NCBI GenBank assembly: GCA_009778355.1
Contig: WRJY01000307.1
Location: 1-13,166 of the forward strand
DNA from: Desulfovibrionaceae bacterium
GTDB lineage: Bacteria > Pseudomonadota > Gammaproteobacteria > Burkholderiales > Burkholderiaceae_C
DNA length: 13,166 nucleotides
Direction: 5' to 3'
Made by a program: the position numbers and the translations under genes. The notes under the pieces are model-generated. The model was given only the letters and a program-made list of their open reading frames with translations, did not search any database and had not been told where the DNA came from. Every line of letters starts with the position of its first letter. Within the stretch, counting starts at the first letter, position 1. Shown piece after piece: positions 7,530-13,160 of the stretch.

Positions 7530-7970
7530 TCAGCCCGCCATCGAGTCGTTCACCTGCTCGTTGAACTCGACCTGACCGAACGCCGCGCCAATTTCGCGCG
7601 GCAGCGCGTCCAGGGCCGAGAACACGCCGAGCACCTTGTTGCCCGACACCAGCGGCAGGTGGCGAAAGCCCCGTTCGAGCATCAGCACCACGGCGTCCGA
7701 GACCAGGGTTTCGGGCGGCACGCAGATCGGATTGGGCGTCATCACCTCGCGTACTGAAGTGACGTCGGGGTTCAGCCCGCGGGCGAGCACGCGCGTCATC
7801 AGGTCACGCTCGGTCAGAATGCCCAGCAAGCTGTCAGGCGGCTCCATGATGAGCACGCCGCCGGCGTTGGCGCGCGCCATGACGCGCGCGGCGTCGCGTA
7901 TGGTGGCCTGCGGCAGCACGCTGAGCACATGCTTGCGCGAGATGGATTGAAAAACAGTGCGTTCGGCCAT
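7530..7970 (-). CDS. Two-CBS-domain protein
   Basis: The protein has 146 residues, again a stand-alone Bateman module with no extra catalytic domain. CBS1 covers about residues 13-66 (VLSVLPQATIRDAARVMARA ... LLGILTERDLMTRVL) and CBS2 about 77-127 (VMTPNPICVPPETLVSDAVV ... VLGVFSALDALPRE). The TERD and VMTPNP motifs are typical of nucleotide-binding CBS pairs. The start has a good ribosome-binding site (GGAGAAG). It is transcribed toward the CBS gene at 7023-7490. The two proteins are clearly different in sequence, so this is not a recent tandem duplication. The partner and ligand are unknown. Confidence 0.9.
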   Translation of the reverse strand: MAERTVFQSISRKHVLSVLPQATIRDAARVMARANAGGVLIMEPPDSLLGILTERDLMTRVLARGLNPDVTSVREVMTPNPICVPPETLVSDAVVLMLERGFRHLPLVSGNKVLGVFSALDALPREIGAAFGQVEFNEQVNDSMAG

Positions 7971-8334
7971 GATTCGTCTTCTCCATCAAAAAGCGCGCCA
8001 CAGCGGCGCCATGGGTTTCACATCAAAACAGTTCCGACTCGATTGCGCGCACACTTGCTGCCGGCCTCCATTCCAACTTTTCCCACAGGGGAAAGAAGCA
8101 GCATCCTCCTGCCTTTGACAGGCAGGGCGAGGGTCCGCGGCGATGAATGACGCGCGTATGAACACACCTCGGGAGTACCAACGATTCCAGGGACAGTTAG
8201 CATTGATCGACCTGACGGCAGCATATGATGATATCGCACCCTATGCGGATCACCGCGGAGCAATTGGCCCGTACCGGACATTGCCTGCCTACGCAGCGCG
8301 GCAACGCCGTGATCGAGTGCAAGGTCACGCAATT
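7971..8334. other. 364-bp stretch without a convincing gene
   Basis: The region holds the promoter and SD of the leftward CBS gene (near 7971-8000), a REP-like repeat (8077-8126) and about 190 bp (8141-8334) that I cannot assign. This last part is visibly less GC-rich than the genes around it. A rightward frame from ATG 8225 or 8243 (MRITAEQLARTGHCLPTQRG) has the high GC at third positions expected of real genes here. It then runs into the antisense of the GNAT gene and has no recognisable family, so I do not call it a gene. Confidence 0.5.
8077..8126. repeat. REP-like double hairpin
   Basis: Two small hairpins are adjacent: TTTCCC (8079-8084) with GGGAAA (8089-8094), and CCTGCCT (8108-8114) with AGGCAGG (8120-8126) around a five-base loop. 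Base content and layout resemble the repeats at 5554-5650 and 9871-9896, consistent with one family of dispersed GC-rich palindromes. Confidence 0.5.
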
Positions 8335-8634
8335 TCAGCCCGCCCCATGCGCCAGCAAGAGGCGCTGGTATTCGGGATGCCGGTCGATCCAGGCTTTGAC
8401 GAAGGAGCAGTCGGGCCGCACCTTGAGCTGGTTGGCCGCGGCGTAGTCGAGCACGTGCTTGACCAGGCGGCTGCCCACGCCGCGCCCTTCCAGCGGCTGG
8501 GGTACGATGGTGTGCGTACAGGCGATGGCGTTGGGCAGGCGCTCGAACTCGACGTAGGCAACGTGGCCTTCGATGGCGAGGCTGAAGCGGCGCTGGGCTT
8601 CGTTCAGGACGATGGGCGCGGCGGCGTCGGTCAT
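8335..8634 (-). CDS. Small GNAT-type N-acetyltransferase (Gtn/YjdJ-like)
   Basis: The protein has 99 residues and belongs to the short GNAT subfamily (PF14542, COG2388; relatives include E. coli YjdJ and human GTLF3B-like proteins). Family features are a beta strand with AYVEFERLPNAI (26-37), HTIVP (41-45), the acyl-CoA pyrophosphate loop PLEGRGVGSRLVKHVLD (47-63), the Cys76 in CSFVKAWIDRHPEYQ (76-90), and the HPEY motif near the end. The subfamily is known to bind acetyl-CoA; its substrate is not established. The ATG start has AAGGAAA upstream. It follows fabA on the same strand after 60 bp, so it may be cotranscribed with it. Confidence 0.9.
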   Translation of the reverse strand: MTDAAAPIVLNEAQRRFSLAIEGHVAYVEFERLPNAIACTHTIVPQPLEGRGVGSRLVKHVLDYAAANQLKVRPDCSFVKAWIDRHPEYQRLLLAHGAG

Positions 8635-8694
8635 GCTGGGGTTTCCTTTTTGGCGGGCTTGCGCTGACGGGCTGCTCGCGTGCCGGTCAGCCGG

Positions 8695-9222
8695 TCAACC
8701 GCACAGCGCGGCGGCGCTGTCGTCCTGGCGCAGGAACAGGCCCACGCGCAGGTCGGTGGCGGTGTAAATCTCCTTGCCGTCGGCCAGCAAGCGGGCGTCG
8801 GCGACGGCCATGTTCAGCTTGCGCTTGATGACGCGCTTGATGTCGATGACGTAGCGCACCAGCTTCACGCCGGGGCCGATTTCACCGGCGAACTTGACCT
8901 CGCCCGCGCCCAGCGCACGCCCGCGGCCAGGCAGGCGCAGCCAGGTCAGGTAAAAACCGACCAGTTGCCACATGGCGTCCAGCCCCAGGCAGCCGGGCAT
9001 GACCGGGTCGCCCTTGAAGTGGCAGCCGAAGAACCACAGGTTCGGTTTGATATCCAGTTCGGCCTCGATGCGGCCCAGCCCATGCGCGCCGCCATCGCCG
9101 TCGATGTGCGTGATGCGGTCAACCATCAGCATGGGCGGCAGCGGCAGGCGGCCTGCGTCGGGCCCGAACAGACGCCCCTCCGCGGAGGCGATGAGTTGAT
9201 CGTAAGAAAAGGAATCGGCCAT
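8695..9222 (-). CDS. fabA: 3-hydroxydecanoyl-ACP dehydratase/isomerase
   Basis: FabA dehydrates 3-hydroxydecanoyl-ACP and isomerises trans-2- to cis-3-decenoyl-ACP, the branch point of anaerobic-type unsaturated fatty acid synthesis in the cytoplasm. The protein has 175 residues from the ATG of MADSFSYDQL, the family's usual length. The active-site block WFFGCHFKGDPVMPGCLGLD (63-82) carries His68 and Asp82, matching the catalytic His and Asp of E. coli FabA. GEVKFAGEIGPGVK and YTATDLRVGLF are also typical. The frame is open further upstream (an ATG at 9258 and a TTG at 9285). However, the ATG at 9258 overlaps the -10 element of a good promoter, so a transcript from that promoter would not include it. 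The ribosome-binding site is weak. The usual partner fabB is not next to it. Confidence 0.96.
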   Translation of the reverse strand: MADSFSYDQLIASAEGRLFGPDAGRLPLPPMLMVDRITHIDGDGGAHGLGRIEAELDIKPNLWFFGCHFKGDPVMPGCLGLDAMWQLVGFYLTWLRLPGRGRALGAGEVKFAGEIGPGVKLVRYVIDIKRVIKRKLNMAVADARLLADGKEIYTATDLRVGLFLRQDDSAAALCG

Positions 9223-9256
9223 GGGCGCGGATTGTGCCTTACCTTGTGCGGTTTTC

Positions 9257-9285
9257 ATTTGAAAAATGACTCTTTTTATTGACAA
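9257..9285 (-). promoter_or_regulatory. Sigma70-like promoter of fabA
   Basis: On the leftward strand TTGTCA (9285-9280) and TCAAAT (9262-9257) are separated by exactly 17 bases of AT-rich sequence, standing out from the GC-rich surroundings. The -35 is five of six to consensus and the -10 four of six. It abuts the lnt stop codon, so fabA can be expressed independently of corC-lnt. The predicted transcript would have an untranslated leader of roughly 25-30 bases before ATG 9222. Confidence 0.6.
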
Positions 9286-11187
9286 TCAGCGCCGGTTGCG
9301 CCCGGCAGCCGCGCACAGCGCCAGCGCCGCCGCCAGCAGCGCGCACGCCGCCGCCAGCGGCCACAGCCCGGCGCGCGCGACCCAGCGGGCGTAGGGGGTG
9401 AGGCGGGTGCGGCCCTCGAACTGGCCGGTCAGCACCGCGCGCGTCAGGCGCGGCAGCAGATGAGTGACCTGGCCCCGGTAGTCGATGATGGCGGTAGCGC
9501 CGGTGTTGGTGGCGCGCAGCATGGGGCGCTCGAACTCCAGCGCCCTCATGCGGCTGATTTGCAGGTGCTGATCGATCGCCACCGAGTCGCCGAACCAGGC
9601 GATGTTGCTGACGTTGACGAAAACGGTGGGCGCGCGCGCCGGGTCGGCAAAGCGCGCGCCGAGTTCCTCGCCGAACAAATCCTCATAGCAGATGTTGGGC
9701 GCCAGCCGCTGAGAACCCCAGGCAAACGAGGGCTGCTCGACGCCGCCGCGCTCGAAGTCGCCCAGCGGGATGTTCATCAAACGCACGAACCATTTGAACA
9801 GCGGCGGAATGAATTCGCCGAACGGCACCAGGTGGCGCTTGTCGTAGCGGTACGGCGCATCCTCTTCCCGGCCCTCTCCCGCTTGCGGGAGAGGGCGGCG
9901 CGCAGCGCCGGGAGAGGGAGCGAAACCAATCACCGAGTTGGTGTAGCCCTGCGCCGGATCGCCCAACGGAATGCCCAGCAGCGCTGCCTGGTCAGAGTGC
10001 GCGAAGCGCCCGGCCAACGCCACCCAGTAGCCCTCGGGCAACTGGCTCGGCAGCACGGGCAGCGCGGTTTCGGGCGCCACCACCAGCGGCGCCGTGACGC
10101 TTTGCAACTGCTCTCCGTACCAGCGCAGCGAATCGTCCACGCCGGTGCCGGCGACAAACTTTTCGTCCTGCGGGATATTGCCTTGCAGCAGGGCGACGGT
10201 CATCGGCGGCAGGGTATCGGCGGGATTGTTTGGCGGGGCGATGCGGTTCATGGCCCAAGGCAGGCACAGCAGCAGCGCCGCGAGGATGGCGCGGGTTGCC
10301 CGTTGAGCGCCCGGCGTTGAGCGTTGAGCGTCGGGCGGTGGGCGTTGAGCGTCGGGCGTTGAGCGTCGGGCGTTGGGCGTTGGGCGTTGGGCGTCGGGCG
10401 TTGAGCGTTGAGCGTCGGGCGGTGAGCGTTGAGCGTCGGGCGGTGAGCGTTGAGCGTCGGGCGGTGGGCGGTGAGCGTTGAGCGGTGAGCGTTGAGCGTT
10501 GAGCGGTGAGCGTTGAGCGTCGGACGTTGGGCGTTGAGCGTCGGGCGGTGAGGATTGAGAGGCGGACGCTGAACGCTCAACGCTCAACGCTGAACCTCCA
10601 ACGCCCGCCAGCCACGCCGCCAGGAACCCGATGCCGTACACCCCCACCCACGGCGCGTAGCCGGCCAGCGGGCCGTCCACGTGCGCGTAGCCGCCCGCGC
10701 CCCAGGGAAAGCCGGTCAGCAGCGTGCCGCGCGCCAGTTCGGCCAGCGTCCACAGCGCGGCAAAGCCCAGCGCGCACAGCGCCGGCCTGCGCGCCAGCAA
10801 CGGCTCTGGGGTCAGGGCCATGAAGGCGGCGGCGGCCAGCGCGTAATACAGCGCCAGCGCGCCCGCCAGCGCCAGCACCGCGGCCCCGGCCAACGGCGCG
10901 GGCAGCCCGCCGTAGGTGTGCATGGAAATGAACAGCCACCAGAACGTGCCTGTCAGCCAGCCCAAGCCAAACAGCCAGCCGCGCCAGAAGCCGCCGCGCC
11001 AGGCGCGGGCGGCAGGCAGCGCCTGGCGTTCAGCGCGGCGAACCAACTGCCAGGCCAACACCGCCAGGCTGGCGATTTGCAGCCACCAGTGGGGCTGGCC
11101 CGTCCAGGGGTCGGCGATGGAAAGGGCTTGCGCCACGCCCGCCAGCAGAGAGACGGCGGGGCTGGCCAGCCAGTGTGAGGGGGGCAT
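9286..11187 (-). CDS. lnt: Apolipoprotein N-acyltransferase with repeat-derived insertions
   Basis: Lnt transfers a fatty acyl chain from phospholipid to the N-terminal Cys of lipoproteins in the inner membrane. Seven hydrophobic helices can be seen before the periplasmic nitrilase domain (helix 6 near 178-200, helix 7 near 298-313) and an eighth near 607-628. The catalytic triad is intact: Glu373 in VVAPETALP, Lys450 in YRYDKRHLVPFGEF and Cys500 in PNICYEDLFG. At 633 residues it is over 100 longer than usual (E. coli Lnt has 512). Residues about 201-297 are low-complexity [ST]PPDAQR/NAHR repeats encoded by a heptamer array, in the loop that should be cytoplasmic. Residues about 425-443 (PGAARRPLPQAGEGREED) come from a REP palindrome in the nitrilase domain. 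Removing both leaves about 517. The gene starts 11 bp after corC, has no clear SD, and is probably translationally coupled. Confidence 0.96.
   Translation of the reverse strand: MPPSHWLASPAVSLLAGVAQALSIADPWTGQPHWWLQIASLAVLAWQLVRRAERQALPAARAWRGGFWRGWLFGLGWLTGTFWWLFISMHTYGGLPAPLAGAAVLALAGALALYYALAAAAFMALTPEPLLARRPALCALGFAALWTLAELARGTLLTGFPWGAGGYAHVDGPLAGYAPWVGVYGIGFLAAWLAGVGGSALSVERSASASQSSPPDAQRPTSDAQRSPLNAQRSPLNAHRPPPDAQRSPPDAQRSPPDAQRSTPDAQRPTPNARRSTPDAQRPPPDAQRSTPGAQRATRAILAALLLCLPWAMNRIAPPNNPADTLPPMTVALLQGNIPQDEKFVAGTGVDDSLRWYGEQLQSVTAPLVVAPETALPVLPSQLPEGYWVALAGRFAHSDQAALLGIPLGDPAQGYTNSVIGFAPSPGAARRPLPQAGEGREEDAPYRYDKRHLVPFGEFIPPLFKWFVRLMNIPLGDFERGGVEQPSFAWGSQRLAPNICYEDLFGEELGARFADPARAPTVFVNVSNIAWFGDSVAIDQHLQISRMRALEFERPMLRATNTGATAIIDYRGQVTHLLPRLTRAVLTGQFEGRTRLTPYARWVARAGLWPLAAACALLAAALALCAAAGRNRR
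9871..9896. repeat. REP palindrome inside lnt (perfect 12-bp arms, 2-bp loop)
   Basis: GCCCTCTCCCGC (9871-9882) and GCGGGAGAGGGC (9885-9896) are perfect reverse complements around TT. Related sequence continues to about 9921, where GGGAGAGGGAG recurs. It resembles the dispersed CCCTCTCCCGCTTGCGGGAGAGGG-type repeats of proteobacteria. It lies in frame within lnt and encodes RRPLPQAGEGR, between YTNSVIGFAPS and YRYDKRHLVPFGEF, two normally closer conserved blocks of the enzyme. Confidence 0.8.
10300..10607. repeat. Heptanucleotide tandem repeat array inside lnt (about 44 units)
   Basis: The unit on the + strand is GCG[T/G][T/C]G[A/G]. From 10314 to 10551 there are 34 consecutive units in perfect 7-bp register. 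Only GCGTTGA, GCGTCGG, GCGGTGA, GCGGTGG and GCGTTGG occur, apart from one ACGTTGG at 10524. More diverged units extend the register to 10300 and 10607. Variants are arranged in larger 21-bp blocks (GCGTTGA-GCGTCGG-GCGGTGA at 10405-10425, 10426-10446 and 10531-10551, and with a GGTGG ending at 10447-10467). At 10566-10593 the orientation flips (ACGCTCA units). On the lnt coding strand the consensus has no stop in any frame and always gives the same seven-residue repeat. Confidence 0.95.
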
Positions 11188-11198
11188 GGAGGCAGACT

Positions 11199-12089
11199 TT
11201 AATTCCCGCCGCCCGGCGCAGGCGCCACCTTGAACCAGCGCACCGCGCCGCCCCTGGCGTGCAGCACGTGAAAGTCCAGCCCGCCCATGCGGCAGACTTC
11301 GCCGCGCTTGGGCACGTGGCCCATTTGGTGCGCGATCAGGCCGCCGATGGTGTCGAATTCGACCGCCAGGTCGCTGTCGGGATCGGCTCCCAGATGCACG
11401 CCAAACGACTCGTTGACGCGCTCCAGCGGGGTGTCGCCCGCCACGCGCCAGGTGTTGTCGGCCAGGGCGAAGATGTCGCCCTCGTCGCTTTCGATGTCGA
11501 ACTCGTCCTCGATCTCGCCGACGATTTCTTCCAGCACGTCCTCGATGGTGATAAGGCCAGCGGTGCGCCCGAATTCGTCCACCACGATCGCAAGGTGGTT
11601 GCGATTGACGCGAAAGGCGCGCAGCAGGTCGTTCAGCCCCTTGCTTTCGGGCACGTACACGGGCGGGCGCAGCAGGGTGCGCAGGTTCAGCTCCGGCGCG
11701 CGTTGCAGCTTGAGCAGGTCCTTGGCCAGCAAGATGCCGATGATGTTTTCGCGCTCGCCCTGGTACACCGGAAAGCGCGAGTGCGCGGCGGTGATGACCT
11801 GGTGCAGGAGGTCGTCGTAAGGCGCGTCGATGTCCAGCAGGTCCATGCGCGGGGCGGCCACCATGGCGTCCTTGGCGGTCATGTCGGCCATGTGCAGCAC
11901 GCCTTCGAGCATGACGCGGCTTTCAGCGTCGATCAGTTCCTTGTCTTCGGCGTCGGCCAGGGTTTCGATCAACTCGTCGGTCGAATCGGGGCCGGGCTTG
12001 ATGAATTCGATCAGCTTGCGCAGCAGGCCGCGCTTGTCTTGGCGCTCTGCCGTGAGTTCGCCGGGGCGAGACGGGCGTGGTTCAGCCAC
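11199..12089 (-). CDS. corC: CorC/HlyC-type Mg2+/Co2+ efflux protein
   Basis: The protein has 296 residues, like E. coli CorC (YbeX, 292). It is a soluble CBS-pair protein tied to magnesium and cobalt efflux, and it is a conserved neighbour of lnt (ybeZ-ybeY-corC-lnt in E. coli). It lacks a DUF21 membrane domain, as expected for CorC. CBS1 is about 70-130 (APRMDLLDIDAPYDD ... SRFPVYQ ... GILLAKDLL). CBS2 is about 138-195 and includes AIVVDEFGRTAGLITIEDVL and EEIVGEIEDEFD. The transporter-associated C-terminal domain is about 205-290. The frame stays open upstream without any family-like sequence. No in-frame ATG precedes the conserved part, so I choose the GTG giving (M)AEPRPSRPG; it has no clear SD. 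Its stop lies 11 bp before lnt. Confidence 0.93.
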   Translation of the reverse strand: MAEPRPSRPGELTAERQDKRGLLRKLIEFIKPGPDSTDELIETLADAEDKELIDAESRVMLEGVLHMADMTAKDAMVAAPRMDLLDIDAPYDDLLHQVITAAHSRFPVYQGERENIIGILLAKDLLKLQRAPELNLRTLLRPPVYVPESKGLNDLLRAFRVNRNHLAIVVDEFGRTAGLITIEDVLEEIVGEIEDEFDIESDEGDIFALADNTWRVAGDTPLERVNESFGVHLGADPDSDLAVEFDTIGGLIAHQMGHVPKRGEVCRMGGLDFHVLHARGGAVRWFKVAPAPGGGN

Positions 12090-12193
12090 TGGGGTGCTTG
12101 CAGGACATGCGGTGGTTGCGACAGCGTCAAGGATAGCCGAAGCGCACGCCGCCGTCTCTTGTCCGCTGGCCACCCGCGGCGCATGAAACGGGC

Positions 12194-12209
12194 GGCGCAA
12201 GGCCGCGCC
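12194..12209 (-). terminator. Weak candidate terminator after the large GNAT gene
   Basis: GGCGC/GCGCC arms surround a six-base loop, five bases past the GNAT stop codon on the leftward strand, followed by GCCCGTTTC. The stem is short and the T-run is poor, so this is tentative. The 125-bp gap to corC would allow a separate corC promoter. Confidence 0.25.
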
Positions 12210-12214
12210 AGCGG

Positions 12215-12934
12215 TTACTCGCCGGATTCGTGGCGGCCCGCGCGCGCGCCGTTGCGCCCTTCCTGCATCGCGGCCAGCAGATTGCGCGCCAGCGAAACCT
12301 CGGTTTTGAGCAGGTAGTCCATTTGGCCGACGCGGTCGCCGAGCAGTTCGTTGAAGCGGCTGCGGAAGTTGGCTGCGGGCAGTTTCAGGTGCGCCTCGCA
12401 CTCGCTGCCGAAGCGTTCCACCTCGGCGCCGGCGTTGCGGGCGATGCGCAGCATGGCGGTGTTCTCGCTCAGCGCGTGGATGTACAGGGTCTGCACGCCA
12501 TCGTTGACGGCATGGATGGCCGAGCGCTCGAACAGGCGCGCGCCGTAGCCGCGGCCCCGCGCATGGCGCGACACCGAAACGCCGAACTCGGCCACGCCGG
12601 CGGTGGCGATGTCAGCCGGATAGGCCAAGTGCGCCGTGGCGATCAGATCGAGCTTGCGGTTGAAGATGCCGAACAAGTGGTCGCGCTCGAACTTCAGGCT
12701 GTCCACGTACTGGCCGATCTGGCGGTCGTTGGCGGCATAGCCGAAGCGCAGGTAACGGTCGCGGCCATCGAGGTCCAGCAGATGGCGCTTGATCTGCTCG
12801 CGGTAGTGTGCGCCGATCTCGCGGATCGGCACGATAGCCGAGTGCGCGCGTGGCCGGCCTGCGGGCCGGCTTGTGGCCGGCGCATCGTCCTCGCTGTTGC
12901 GGTGCAATAAAGTATCGGTGTCCATGCCAGTCAT
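12215..12934 (-). CDS. GNAT family N-acetyltransferase
   Basis: The protein has 239 residues. The central GNAT domain spans about 40-185. Motif A is clear: a beta strand AEFGVSVS (115-122) followed by the acyl-CoA pyrophosphate loop RHARGRGYGARLFE (123-136). Downstream, LYIHALSENTAMLRIARNAG (150-169) is the motif-B strand and helix. Residues 1-35 are a Ser/Asp/Pro-rich, probably disordered lead-in, and 186-239 form a charged helical extension. The extension is also found in GNAT proteins that resemble the regulatory acetyltransferases of environmental betaproteobacteria, but no substrate can be named. An alternative start is the ATG at 12925 (MDTDTLL). Neither start has a good SD, but a promoter-like AT-rich block lies directly upstream. 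It precedes corC by 125 bp. Confidence 0.9.
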   Translation of the reverse strand: MTGMDTDTLLHRNSEDDAPATSRPAGRPRAHSAIVPIREIGAHYREQIKRHLLDLDGRDRYLRFGYAANDRQIGQYVDSLKFERDHLFGIFNRKLDLIATAHLAYPADIATAGVAEFGVSVSRHARGRGYGARLFERSAIHAVNDGVQTLYIHALSENTAMLRIARNAGAEVERFGSECEAHLKLPAANFRSRFNELLGDRVGQMDYLLKTEVSLARNLLAAMQEGRNGARAGRHESGE

Positions 12935-12957
12935 ATTAGGGCAAACCCTAGGATAAA

Positions 12958-12987
12958 ACTATAAAAAATATAGAGTCCAACCTCCAA
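12958..12987 (-). promoter_or_regulatory. Candidate promoter of the large GNAT gene
   Basis: On the leftward strand TATAGT (12963-12958, five of six to the -10 consensus) is preceded at 18 bp by TTGGAG (12987-12982), a three-of-six -35. The -10 is part of a perfect inverted repeat, CTATA-AAAAA-TATAG (12959-12973). Transcription would start about 17-25 bases before the gene. Confidence 0.5.
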
Positions 12988-12998
12988 ACCGGGTTGTT

Positions 12999-13015
12999 TT
13001 GTTGCAATGCAACAA
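12999..13015. promoter_or_regulatory. Perfect 17-bp palindrome, operator candidate
   Basis: TTGTTGCAATGCAACAA is an 8-1-8 perfect dyad immediately upstream of the GNAT promoter's -35. Its size and symmetry suit a homodimeric regulator. The TTGCnnnGCAA-type core is reminiscent of sites I associate with PhaR, the polyhydroxyalkanoate regulator of betaproteobacteria, but this is recall and not a match that I could run. It could also control a rightward gene beyond the window. Confidence 0.5.
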
Positions 13016-13089
13016 TTTGACTTGACGCGGTGCGCGCGGCGGGCCGGATTCAACCTAAAAACGGCAGTTGGATGCATCCGCCAGTGCCG

Positions 13090-13160
13090 TGATCGGCGTG
13101 CCAGGCAAGGCGCGAGGACGCAGCGGGCTACTGCCCGCAAGGACGAGCAACGCCGCATGG
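13090..13160. repeat. GC-rich block with hairpin, probable dispersed repeat
   Basis: The block contains GCGGGC (13123-13128) and GCCCGC (13133-13138) around the loop TACT, flanked by AGGACG on both sides in direct orientation (13115-13120 and 13140-13145). It has no plausible reading frame. I believe similar CGAGGACGCAGCGGG-type blocks recur in Comamonadaceae intergenic regions, but only one copy is in this window. Together with the sites above it fills the rest of 12935-13166, where I see no gene. Confidence 0.35.

Noticed and set aside
5801..7564. Long rightward open frame (587 codons) opposite metY and through the CBS gene
   Set aside because: It is out of frame with the CBS gene and antisense to metY; its composition is that of a GC-driven shadow.
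8663..8691. Hairpin GCTGAC/GTCAGC after fabA as a terminator
   Set aside because: The stem is only six pairs with a long loop and no T-run follows; it could arise by chance at this GC content.
10314..10551. CRISPR-like array
   Set aside because: The units are 7 bp and contiguous with no spacers, so it is a microsatellite.
10230..10580. Repeat-rich frames on either strand over the heptamer array as separate small proteins
   Set aside because: They are alternative-frame readings of the repeat. The lnt frame links two conserved halves of Lnt through the same stretch.
12931..13158. Leftward 75-codon frame at the right end as a gene
   Set aside because: It runs through the promoter, the palindrome and the repeat-like block, and overlaps the GNAT start. 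No family resemblance or SD was seen.
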